NCBI GenBank assembly: GCA_044220545.1
Contig: JBGAQX010000001.1
Coordinates: 62,001 to 126,000, forward strand
Reading direction: 5' to 3'
Source: Fen-999 sp044220545
GTDB lineage: Bacteria; Pseudomonadota; Gammaproteobacteria; Burkholderiales; Rhodocyclaceae
DNA length: 64,000 bases
The position numbers were made by a program, and so were the translations under genes. Under the pieces are notes generated by a model. That model did no database searches, was not told the DNA's origin, and saw only the letters and a list, made by a program, of their open reading frames with translations. Shown here in pieces: positions 30,694-38,529 of the stretch; position 1 is the stretch's first letter, and every line of letters begins with the position of its first letter.

Positions 30694-33649
30694 GGCCGGA
30701 ACTGGCTGGCGAATAGGTGCGGTAGCTGTTCTCCTTGACCAGCCGGAAGGCCTCGCGAATCTGCTCGCGCAGCAGATCGTCGTCCCAGGGTTTGGTCAGG
30801 AACTTGTAGATCGCGCCAAGGTTGATCGCGCCGGTGATCGAGTCGATATCCGTATAGCCGGTCAATACCAGGCGAATGGTGTCGGGGTAGAGCTGGCGGA
30901 CCCGGGCGAGGAATTCGGTGCCGGACATTTCCGGCATGCGTTGATCGGAAACAATGACCTGAACCGGTTGCTTGGCCAGCAGTTCGAAGGCCTCCAGGGG
31001 CGAGGTCGCCGTGAGTATCCGGTAGCCCTCGCGGCGCAGGAGACGGGTCAGCGACGAGAGAATGTTCGGCTCGTCGTCGACCAGCAGCAGCGTCTGGCCG
31101 CTGTCGCGCGGGCTGTCGGCGAGGGTCAGGCGCTTGTTGCCGACCAGCAACTGCCCGAAATCGACCGGCGTCAGCGGCCGGCTGAACAGGTAGCCCTGCA
31201 TGGCGTCGCAACGACGACCGCGCAGGAAGCTCGCCTGCGCCTCGGTTTCCACACCTTCGGCCAGCACCATCAGATTGAGGCTGCGCGCCATGACGATGGC
31301 GGCGGTGGCGATGGCGGCATTGACCGGGTTTTCGATGATGTCGCGCACGAAGCCCTGGTCGATCTTCAGCTTGTCGAAGGGGAACCGTGAAATATAGGCG
31401 AGCGAAGAGTAGCCGGTACCAAAGTCGTCCAAAGACAGCTTCACACCCAGCGCCTTGAGGGCCTGGCACTGGGCAATGGCACCATCGACATCATCGATAA
31501 ATGAGCTTTCGGTGATTTCCAGCTCCAGGTCGCCGGGGGCAAGGCCGGTTTCGGCGAGCGTCTGGCCGACCAGCGCCGCCAGGTTGGACTGGTGGAACTG
31601 GCGCGCCGACAGATTCACCGCGATGCGCAGGCGGGCCAGGCCCAGGTCCAGCCATTGCCGCGTGTGCAGGCAGGCGGTGCGCAACACCCATTCGCCAATC
31701 GGCAGGATGAGTCCGGTTTCCTCGGCGATGGGAATGAACTCGGCGGGCGATATCGCGCCGAACTGCGGATTGCTCCAGCGCAGCAGCGCTTCCATGCCGA
31801 TCATGTGGCCGCTGTCGAGACTGATTTGCGGCTGATAGACGACACTCAGCTCATCCCGCGCCAGCGCCTCGCGCAAGGCGGTTTCGAGCCCGAGCCGGCG
31901 CGCCGCGTCGGCATCCATTTCCGGCGAATAGAAGCAGAACCCATTGCGGCCGGCCTTCTTGGCCCGCAGCAGCGCGGCGTCGGCGCTCTTGAGCAGCATG
32001 TCGACCGTATCGCCGTCGCGCGGCGCCATGCTGATGCCGATACTGGCGGTGATGACCAGCGGCTGGCCGGCGATATCGAAGGGCGACACGACGGCGTCGA
32101 GCATATGCTGGGCCAGGGCGATGACGTCGTGCTCATGGCCGAGGTTGGCCATCACGCAGCCGAACTCGTTGCCGGCGCGGCGTCCGACCGTGTCGCCTTC
32201 GCGCACCTGGAGGCTCAGCCGGCGCGCCACCTCGACCAGCACGGCGTCGCCAACCGGCGGACCAAGCGTGTCATTCACGACACGGAAGCGGTCAAGGTCG
32301 AGCAGTATGACGGCCGTCTGGCGCTCGTAGCGGCGTGCGTTCAGCAGGGCCTGGCCAAGGCGGTCGGCGAACAGGTTGCGATTGGGCAGATCGGTCAGCG
32401 GATCGAAGCTGGACAGGTATTGAATGCGCTCGGCGGCCGCCCGGCGTTCGGAAAGATCGCTGAAGAGACCAACGTAGTGGGTCAGCCTGCCGGCGGCGTC
32501 GCGCACCACCGAAATATTCAGCCATTCGGTCACCAGTTCGCCGTCCTTGCGCCGATTGGTGATTTCGCCCTGCCAGTTGCCCAGACGAAGCAGCACGTCC
32601 CACATGTCCTTGTAGAACGCCGGGCTGTGCGCACCGGACTTGAGCAGACTTGGATTGCGGCCCAGGGCTTCACTGGCCGCATAGCCGGTGACCTTGGTAA
32701 ACGACTCGTTGGTCAGCAGTATCCGGTTGTCGACATCGGTGATGCAGATGCCGTCGCTGATGCCCGTGAAAACGACCGAGGCGAGACGCAATTCGGCCTC
32801 GACCGCCTTGCGGCGGCTGATGTCGTTCATGGTGCCGACGGTGAGCAATGGCTTGCCTTCGCCATCGCTGTGGATCACCCTGCCGCGCGCCTCCAGCCAT
32901 AGCCAGCGACCATCCTGATGCCGCGCCCGGAAGCCGTCTACGGCAACATCTCCGCCGGCCAGAAGCGACTCCGTCAGCCCGGACTCGAGCGCCGGGCGGT
33001 CTTCCGGATGACACAAGGCGAGAAACTCGGCAATCGTCGTCGGTCCGCTGTCGATGCCGAGCAACTGGTTGAGCACGCCGCTCCAGTCGCCTCTTGCCGT
33101 CGGGTGGTCATACTCCCAAATGCCGATTCCGGCGGCTTTGAGCGCCAATTGCAGGCGGGCCTCCAGCCGGGCGTTTTCGGCCACCCGGCGCTCGACCTCC
33201 TGCTCGAGCCAGGCCTTTTGCCCGGCCAGCAGATCGCGGCTGCGCTTGAGCTCGATCTGAGCCAACACCCGCGCCTTGAGCACCGCCGGCTTGACTGGCT
33301 TGGTGATGTAGTCGACCGCCCCGGCCGTGAGCCCGACTTCCTCGTTGCTCGCGTCGTCCAGCGCGGTCACGAAAATGACCGGAATATCCCGGGTTTCCGG
33401 CGCGGCGCGCAGCGCGGTCAGCACGGCATAGCCATCCATTTCCGGCATCATGATATCGAGCAGAATCAGATCCGGCCGCGGGGGCAAGTGCGCGTACTTC
33501 AACGCCACCATGCCCGAATTGGCAACACGCACATCCATGTCCAGGGCGCGAATCAGTCCGGCGATGGTGGCCAGATTCTCCGGAATATCGTCGACCACCA
33601 GCACGATGGGGCGCGCGCCCTCCCGCTTATCGGACATCTGATCGGTCAC
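30686..33649 (-). CDS. REC-PAS-PAS-GGDEF(degenerate)-EAL-REC c-di-GMP phosphodiesterase
   Basis: 987 residues. N-terminal receiver (D65), PAS domains (about 165-285 and 290-405), GGDEF (about 410-575), EAL (about 590-840) and a second receiver (about 860-970, D902). The cyclase signature is AGNEF at 492-496 instead of GGDEF, so synthesis is unlikely, yet the product-binding RxxD (R483, D486) stands exactly five residues before it. The EAL site looks complete: E620 (EALLRW), N679, E711, D741-D742, K762, E798 and Q818. It should hydrolyse c-di-GMP under control of two phosphorylation inputs and ligand binding at the degenerate domain. It overlaps the next gene by 8 bases. Confidence 0.93.
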   Translation of the reverse strand: MTDQMSDKREGARPIVLVVDDIPENLATIAGLIRALDMDVRVANSGMVALKYAHLPPRPDLILLDIMMPEMDGYAVLTALRAAPETRDIPVIFVTALDDASNEEVGLTAGAVDYITKPVKPAVLKARVLAQIELKRSRDLLAGQKAWLEQEVERRVAENARLEARLQLALKAAGIGIWEYDHPTARGDWSGVLNQLLGIDSGPTTIAEFLALCHPEDRPALESGLTESLLAGGDVAVDGFRARHQDGRWLWLEARGRVIHSDGEGKPLLTVGTMNDISRRKAVEAELRLASVVFTGISDGICITDVDNRILLTNESFTKVTGYAASEALGRNPSLLKSGAHSPAFYKDMWDVLLRLGNWQGEITNRRKDGELVTEWLNISVVRDAAGRLTHYVGLFSDLSERRAAAERIQYLSSFDPLTDLPNRNLFADRLGQALLNARRYERQTAVILLDLDRFRVVNDTLGPPVGDAVLVEVARRLSLQVREGDTVGRRAGNEFGCVMANLGHEHDVIALAQHMLDAVVSPFDIAGQPLVITASIGISMAPRDGDTVDMLLKSADAALLRAKKAGRNGFCFYSPEMDADAARRLGLETALREALARDELSVVYQPQISLDSGHMIGMEALLRWSNPQFGAISPAEFIPIAEETGLILPIGEWVLRTACLHTRQWLDLGLARLRIAVNLSARQFHQSNLAALVGQTLAETGLAPGDLELEITESSFIDDVDGAIAQCQALKALGVKLSLDDFGTGYSSLAYISRFPFDKLKIDQGFVRDIIENPVNAAIATAAIVMARSLNLMVLAEGVETEAQASFLRGRRCDAMQGYLFSRPLTPVDFGQLLVGNKRLTLADSPRDSGQTLLLVDDEPNILSSLTRLLRREGYRILTATSPLEAFELLAKQPVQVIVSDQRMPEMSGTEFLARVRQLYPDTIRLVLTGYTDIDSITGAINLGAIYKFLTKPWDDDLLREQIREAFRLVKENSYRTYSPASSGHE

Positions 33650-33673
33650 CTGATGCGCTCCCCGGTTCTTGTT

Positions 33674-36600
33674 TCAGCCATCGCCATTGCCATCGCCATC
33701 GCCATCGCCAATTCGTCGGGCCGATGCGGCCTGGACGGAAATCTGGATGCGTTTGACCACCGCCAAGGCCCGCTCGAAATCGTAACGGGCCATTTCCCTT
33801 TTTAGCGAGTAATACTCGTCCCGGCAATGGCCGAGCAGCGCCGGGCGCAGCCTATCGACGGCGGCGACGCTGTCGATGTCGCCAGATGCCAGCAGGCGGG
33901 CAAGACGCTCCAGGCCCGGCACCAGGTCCGCCAGATCGGCCGACTGATCCGGCCGCGCCTCCATCGGCGGCTGGCCGGACGGAGGCTGACTCGGCGGCGC
34001 GGCGGGCAACCACCGATGGAGTTTCTCCAGCAGGTCTTCCGGCGCCAACGGTTTGCACAGCACCTCGTTGATGCCGGCGGCAAAACAGGCGTCTCGCCGC
34101 TCGGCGACGACATCGGCCGTCAAGGCGACGATGGGAATCTCGGCGCCGCCGGGCAGGGCACGAATCCGGCGCGCGGCGTCTATGCCATCCAGCTCGGGCA
34201 TCTGGATGTCCAGCATAACCAGATCGAACCGTCCGGCGTCGAATCGACGGATGGCATCGAGACCGTTCTCGGCGGTCTCGACTTGCAAACCGATCGACCG
34301 AAGCAGTTCCTCCGCCACGTCGCGACCAACCGGATCGTCTTCGGCGACCAACACCCTGCCCACCAGACCCTGGATGGCCGGACTTTGCGTCGTCGCCAGC
34401 GCGTCGGGGACGCCAGTATCCGGCTCTGGCCTGCCCAGCCGCGTGGTCATCCAGAACCGGCTGCCGACGCCCGGCGTGCTTTCCGCGCCAACCCCACCCC
34501 CCATCAGCTCGGCCAGATGACGGGCGATGGCCAGCCCGAGGCCGGTGCCGCCGAAACGGCGGGTGGTCGAGCCGTCGACCTGTTCGAAGGGGTTGAAGAG
34601 GCGCGACAGGTCTTCCGGCGGTATGCCGATACCGGTATCGGTGACACTGAAGCGGCAGAGCAGGTCGGCGTCGCCCGCGACATCCAGCGCGCCGGAAATG
34701 GTGACGGTGCCTCGCTCGGTGAACTTCACCGCGTTGCTGGCGAAATTGAGCAGCGTCTGACGCAAACGGGTCGAGTCTCCCACGGCCTGGCGCGGCAGGG
34801 AGTCAATGTCGACGATCACGTCCAGTCCCTTGCCACGAGCCTGATCGCGGATCAGGCCGGCGACGGCAAGTACGACGTCGCCCGGCGAGAAGACTCGGCG
34901 TTCCAGAGTCAGCTTGCCGGCCTCTATCTTCGAGAAATCGAGAATGTCGTTGATCAATTGCAGCAGGTGTTCGGCGGCCGTGGCGGACTTGGTCAGCATT
35001 TCCCGTTGTTCCGGCTGGAGCGAGCCTTTCGCCAGCAGGTAGTTGAGGCCAATGATGGCGTTCATCGGCGTGCGAATTTCATGACTCATATTGGCCAGGA
35101 AGGTCGACTTGGCGCGGTTGGCCGCGTCGGCGCGTTCCCGGGCTTGAACGAGTTCGGTCGTACGCAGGTCGACGAGCTGCTCCAGGTGTTCCCGGTAGCT
35201 CGCCAGTTCGGCTTCCGCGCGCCGGGCGTCGGTAATGTCCTCCTTGACGGCCACGTAGTGGCTCACTTGGCCATCCGCGCGACGAACCGGCGAGATGATC
35301 GCCCGCTCGAGGTAGACCGAGCCGTCCTTGCGCCGATTGTGGAATTCGCCGCGCCAGGTTCCGCCGGCGGCGAGGGTGGCCCAAAGCTCATCGTACGTGG
35401 CCTGAGGCGTGTCACCTGAGTGGAGCAGGCGCGGATTTCGTCCTAGCGCTTCCGCCGCCGAATAGCCGCTGATTTCCGTGAACGCCTGATTGACGTAGAT
35501 GAGCCGGGCTTCCAGATCCGTAATGACGATGCTGCTCGGGCTTTGTTCGACGGCGGCGGACAAGCGGCGCAGGTTTTCCTCGGCCGCTTCCTGCGCCGCG
35601 ACCTGCTCGGCCAGTTTTCTGTTGAGCGCTTCAAGTGTCTGCCGATCCGTCTCCGCCCGCGTATCGCGCAGTTGTAGCGCGCCCGCCATTTCGTTGAAAC
35701 CCCGATTGAGGGTCAGCAATTCAGTCGGCATGCCGTCCACGGGCAACCTGGCCGCCAGATCGCCGCGCGCCACCCGATCGGCGGCCCGATCCATGTCCGC
35801 CACCCAGCTTTCCACCAGTCGGTACAGGTAGTAGCGAGACACGACCAGCGACAGAACCACCACGCCGGCGAGCAGGCCCAGGCGCAACCAGAAGTCTCGA
35901 TCGACCGCTCTGAGGATATCCGCGATTGGCGCGCCGATGCCAACGACCAGCCCACCACTGGCAATTTCGACCGGCGCGAGCATGAAGAGCCGTTCGACGC
36001 CATCCAGGCCGTTCATCAGCACGGTGTCCGCACCCGAGCGCAGGGCGGCCCGCAGGCGCTCTCGGCTCTCCCCGGCAAGTTGCGCGCCGCGCCATTGGTC
36101 GGGATTCGGATAGCGCGACAGCACCTCACCGTCGGCGGTAGATAGCGCCGACACCCATTTCTCCGGCAACTGGAAATTGCTGGTCAGGCGATCGAACCAC
36201 TTGACGTTGGCGGCGGCGAAAAGCACCGCTCGCAAGCGTCCCGCCTGGTCGCGCACAGAAAGACCGAACACGATGCCGGGTTGGCCCGAAATCTTGCCGA
36301 CGACGAACTGACCATGGGTCATGCCCTTGGCGGTCAGCGCCTCTTGAAACCATTGCCTGTCCGCGACGCTGACGGGTGCGGTCTGGGCCAGTGAACCGCA
36401 GAAAACCCGGCCATCGGGTAACGCCGCGCCGATATAGCTGAAATTGTCGTAGGTCCTGGCCAGGCGCCGCACCAACCCGTTGCACGCCTCGGCATCGAGA
36501 TCACGCATGTCGTTGGCGTTGGCCATGGTGCCGAGCAACTGCCTTACCTGGCGCTCGGCGGCCGCTTCCTCGATCCGCAGGCTCTGCAACATCAACCGGG

Positions 36601-36736
36601 CATCCCGTTCGACGCGGGAAATCGCATCGCGTCGTTCCTGGCGGTAGTCGCTGACCGTCAGGCCAACCAGCGGCATGATGGCGATAAGCAGCACCAACCA
36701 CAAACGACCGCCGAGAGAGAGATTGAGCAACGCCAT
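33674..36736 (-). CDS. Membrane hybrid sensor histidine kinase (Cache-HAMP-PAS-HisKA-HATPase-REC)
   Basis: First gene of the signalling cluster, 1020 residues. TM helices at about 11-28 and 284-305 flank a periplasmic domain of Cache type (segments YIGAALPDGRVFCGS and VADRQWFQEAL). HAMP (about 306-358), coiled coil, PAS (about 392-505), HisKA with H552 in MSHEIRTPMN, the ATPase (DTGIGI, GGTGLGLAI) and a receiver with LVMLDIQMPELDG follow. The final 100 residues are helical without a clear HPt histidine, ending in a Gly/Asp repeat encoded by a hexanucleotide tandem repeat. It is divergent from glk and ends 24 bases before the EAL gene. Confidence 0.92.
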   Translation of the reverse strand: MALLNLSLGGRLWLVLLIAIMPLVGLTVSDYRQERRDAISRVERDARLMLQSLRIEEAAAERQVRQLLGTMANANDMRDLDAEACNGLVRRLARTYDNFSYIGAALPDGRVFCGSLAQTAPVSVADRQWFQEALTAKGMTHGQFVVGKISGQPGIVFGLSVRDQAGRLRAVLFAAANVKWFDRLTSNFQLPEKWVSALSTADGEVLSRYPNPDQWRGAQLAGESRERLRAALRSGADTVLMNGLDGVERLFMLAPVEIASGGLVVGIGAPIADILRAVDRDFWLRLGLLAGVVVLSLVVSRYYLYRLVESWVADMDRAADRVARGDLAARLPVDGMPTELLTLNRGFNEMAGALQLRDTRAETDRQTLEALNRKLAEQVAAQEAAEENLRRLSAAVEQSPSSIVITDLEARLIYVNQAFTEISGYSAAEALGRNPRLLHSGDTPQATYDELWATLAAGGTWRGEFHNRRKDGSVYLERAIISPVRRADGQVSHYVAVKEDITDARRAEAELASYREHLEQLVDLRTTELVQARERADAANRAKSTFLANMSHEIRTPMNAIIGLNYLLAKGSLQPEQREMLTKSATAAEHLLQLINDILDFSKIEAGKLTLERRVFSPGDVVLAVAGLIRDQARGKGLDVIVDIDSLPRQAVGDSTRLRQTLLNFASNAVKFTERGTVTISGALDVAGDADLLCRFSVTDTGIGIPPEDLSRLFNPFEQVDGSTTRRFGGTGLGLAIARHLAELMGGGVGAESTPGVGSRFWMTTRLGRPEPDTGVPDALATTQSPAIQGLVGRVLVAEDDPVGRDVAEELLRSIGLQVETAENGLDAIRRFDAGRFDLVMLDIQMPELDGIDAARRIRALPGGAEIPIVALTADVVAERRDACFAAGINEVLCKPLAPEDLLEKLHRWLPAAPPSQPPSGQPPMEARPDQSADLADLVPGLERLARLLASGDIDSVAAVDRLRPALLGHCRDEYYSLKREMARYDFERALAVVKRIQISVQAASARRIGDGDGDGNGDG
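33677..33712. repeat. Hexanucleotide tandem repeat (GCCATC) at the 3' end of the hybrid kinase
   Basis: Six units of GCCATC run from 33677 to 33712, four exact (33677, 33689, 33695, 33701), one GCCATT and the last partial (GCCAAT). They encode the Gly-Asp-rich C-terminus of the hybrid kinase immediately before its stop at 33674. Changes in copy number would lengthen or shorten the tail by two residues without shifting the frame. Confidence 0.85.
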
Positions 36737-37016
36737 CGCCGTCGGACATGCCTTCCAGGGTTGTTCGCGGGGCAGAGCGCAGCCATTATGCCGCCACTTG
36801 TGCAGGCCGGCGACAAACCGAGCGCACCCGTTTGATCGCCGTCAAAGAAGCCCGCAGGCCCGGCCCCGCGCGGCGACCGAATGTCCAGTGGCTGCGCGCA
36901 CCGCAAAACGCCTCTACACTATGGCGCATGAAGAGCCACCCCGAGAAACAACGCGCAGCGATGAAGACAGGCCTCTCCATCCACCCGCAGCCGTACATCC
37001 TGGCGCCCGTAGCGGC
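36737..37016. other. Divergent region between the hybrid kinase and glk
   Basis: This 280-base stretch should hold the promoters of the signalling cluster (-) and of glk (+). No convincing -35/-10 pair was found. TACACT at 36915-36920 could be a -10 element for glk but lacks a -35. Two in-frame ATG codons occur: 36921, which would extend GlK by 32 residues, and 36928 in another frame, which opens a 30-codon ORF ending in an ATGA overlap at the chosen glk start. Confidence 0.4.
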
Positions 37017-37958
37017 ATGATCCTCTGCGGCGATATCGGTGGCACTCATGCGCGGCTGGCACTGGCCGAACCGGGTACGACCAACCCCGTCGGCGAGCGC
37101 TATTTGCTCTGCGGCGACTACCCCGGTTTCGAGCCGCTGCTGGCGGATTTTCTGGCCGGCACGGGCGCCAGGATCGAGGCCGGCTGTCTGGCGGTCGCCG
37201 GGCCGTTAGGCGACGACGGCCGCCGGGCGCGGCTGACCAACCTGCCGTGGACGATCGACGCGGATGCGCTGGCGGCGCGGTTCGGCATCGGCCCGCTGAC
37301 CCTCGCCAACGATTTCGCGGCCGCCGCCATGGGTGTCACGGTTGCGCCGGCCGAGACGCTCGTCCCGCTCCAGCTCGGCGAACCCTTGCCCAGGGCGCCA
37401 CGGCTGGTGGTCGGCGCCGGCACCGGGTTGGGCATGGCCATCCTGGTCTGGCACGACGACCACTGGCGGGTGCTGCCCGGCGAAGGCGGTCATGTCGGGT
37501 TTGCGCCATTGGACGATGCGCAGGAGAAGGTCTGGCGGGCGCTGCGCGCCGCGCACGGCCGGGTGACGGCGGAACGCGTCGTTTCCGGCCCGGGGCTCGC
37601 CGCCATCCACCGCATTCTGACGGGCGAGGACAAAAGTCCCGCCGCCATCACCGAGCAGGCGCTGATCGACAACGACCCGGGCGCCCACGAGTCACTGGAT
37701 GTCTTCCTGTCGGCCTATGGCGCTTTCGCGGGCGACATGGCCATGGTCGCCATGGCGCGGGGCGGTGTTTTTCTGGCTGGCGGCATCGCCGGCAAGCTCA
37801 TTTCGATATTGCCGGACAGCCCGTTCCTGCCGACGTTCAATGCCAAGGCGGAGCACGCCGACATCGCCAGGCGCATGCCGGTTACCGTGGCGATCGATCC
37901 GGCCCTGGGCCTGCGCGGCGCCGCCCGCCTGGCCCTCCAGGCCTTGGGCACCCATTGA
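37017..37958 (+). CDS. glk: Glucokinase
   Basis: Phosphorylates glucose to glucose 6-phosphate with ATP. The 313 residues begin directly with the phosphate-binding motif (LCGDIGGTHARLAL) and contain the substrate-site segments TNLPWTIDAD, ANDFAAAAMG, GAGTGLGMA and GEGGHVGFAP, as in the proteobacterial Glk family. The frame is open upstream and ATG 36921 would add 32 residues; neither start has a clear ribosome site, so the N-terminus is uncertain. It lies at the edge of the glycogen locus and would use glucose released by alpha-glucan hydrolases there. Confidence 0.93.
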   Translation: MILCGDIGGTHARLALAEPGTTNPVGERYLLCGDYPGFEPLLADFLAGTGARIEAGCLAVAGPLGDDGRRARLTNLPWTIDADALAARFGIGPLTLANDFAAAAMGVTVAPAETLVPLQLGEPLPRAPRLVVGAGTGLGMAILVWHDDHWRVLPGEGGHVGFAPLDDAQEKVWRALRAAHGRVTAERVVSGPGLAAIHRILTGEDKSPAAITEQALIDNDPGAHESLDVFLSAYGAFAGDMAMVAMARGGVFLAGGIAGKLISILPDSPFLPTFNAKAEHADIARRMPVTVAIDPALGLRGAARLALQALGTH

Positions 37959-37991
37959 GGGAATAAGCTTTTCTATTGACGTAACAAGCAT

Positions 37992-38026
37992 TTGGCAATG
38001 GTTTGGCAACAATGGCGCCGTATAAT
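37992..38026 (+). promoter_or_regulatory. Candidate promoter of the histone-like gene
   Basis: A consensus -10 element TATAAT is at 38021-38026, 47 bases before the ATG, without a well-placed -35. Just upstream, TTTGGCAA occurs twice (37991-37998 and 38002-38009) as a direct repeat 11 bases apart, which could be an operator. The same bases, TGGCA at 37993 and TGGCA at 38004, also resemble a sigma-54 -24/-12 pair with correct GG-GC spacing but two mismatches. Which reading is right cannot be told from sequence. Confidence 0.4.
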
Positions 38027-38073
38027 GCGCGGCCGAACAAACAATTATTAGCTAAATATCAAGGAGATCAGCG

Positions 38074-38481
38074 ATGGCCACAACCGAGAAGACCGGCGCG
38101 AAGGCAGCCGCCACCAAGACAGCGACTGCGACCGCAACCAAGAAGACGACCAAGGCCGCGCCGGCAGCCGCCGCCAAAGCCACGGCGACCAAGACGACCG
38201 CCAAGGCAACGACGGCCAAAGCCGCCCCCAAGGCGGCGGCCAAGCCCGCTGTGAAAACCGAGCAGACCGCGGTCGCCGCGACTCCCGCCGCCAAGGTGAC
38301 GAAGGCGCCGAAGATTGCCAAGACGCCCCTCGATGCCAATCAGCGCCGTCATTACGTCGAGGTTGCCGCCTACTTCATGGCCGAGCGCCGCGGCTTCATG
38401 ACCGGCTGCGAGAGCGAAGACTGGCTGGCCGCCGAAGCCGAGATCGACCGGCTGTTTCACGAAGGCAAGCTGAACGCCTGA
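38074..38481 (+). CDS. Histone H1-like Lys/Ala-rich protein with DUF2934 domain
   Basis: 135 residues. Residues 1-85 are almost only Ala, Lys and Thr with some Pro and Val, in irregular AKATT/KAAPKAA-type repeats like bacterial histone H1 homologues and AlgP-type tails, suggesting DNA or polyanion binding. Residues 88-135 match the DUF2934 type: RRHYVEVAAYFMAERRGF followed by DWLAAEAEIDRLF. A good ribosome site (AAGGAG, 38061-38066) precedes the ATG. Related small DUF2934 proteins occur in Rhodocyclales but their role is not known. It stands alone, convergent with glgB. Confidence 0.82.
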   Translation: MATTEKTGAKAAATKTATATATKKTTKAAPAAAAKATATKTTAKATTAKAAPKAAAKPAVKTEQTAVAATPAAKVTKAPKIAKTPLDANQRRHYVEVAAYFMAERRGFMTGCESEDWLAAEAEIDRLFHEGKLNA

Positions 38482-38500
38482 GCCCGCCTGGGCCCATATG

Positions 38501-38527
38501 CCAAGCAGGGCCCGCCGCCCCGCTTGG
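38501..38527. terminator. Hairpin between the DUF2934 gene and glgB
   Basis: CCAAGC (38501-38506) pairs with GCTTGG (38522-38527), and inner GGG (38508-38510) with CCC (38518-38520), across one mismatch. It lies between two convergent genes, as a shared terminator would, but neither side has a T run. Confidence 0.35.
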
Positions 38528-38529
38528 TC

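Noticed and set aside
36928..37020. 30-codon ORF before glk as a leader peptide gene
   Set aside because: It has no ribosome site or recognisable content and overlaps an alternative glk N-terminus; kept only as a note.
38074..38340. Possible repeat array or CRISPR-like region in the Lys/Ala/Thr-coding stretch
   Set aside because: The repeats are irregular codon-level runs of AAG/GCC/ACC inside a coding frame, with no regular spacers.
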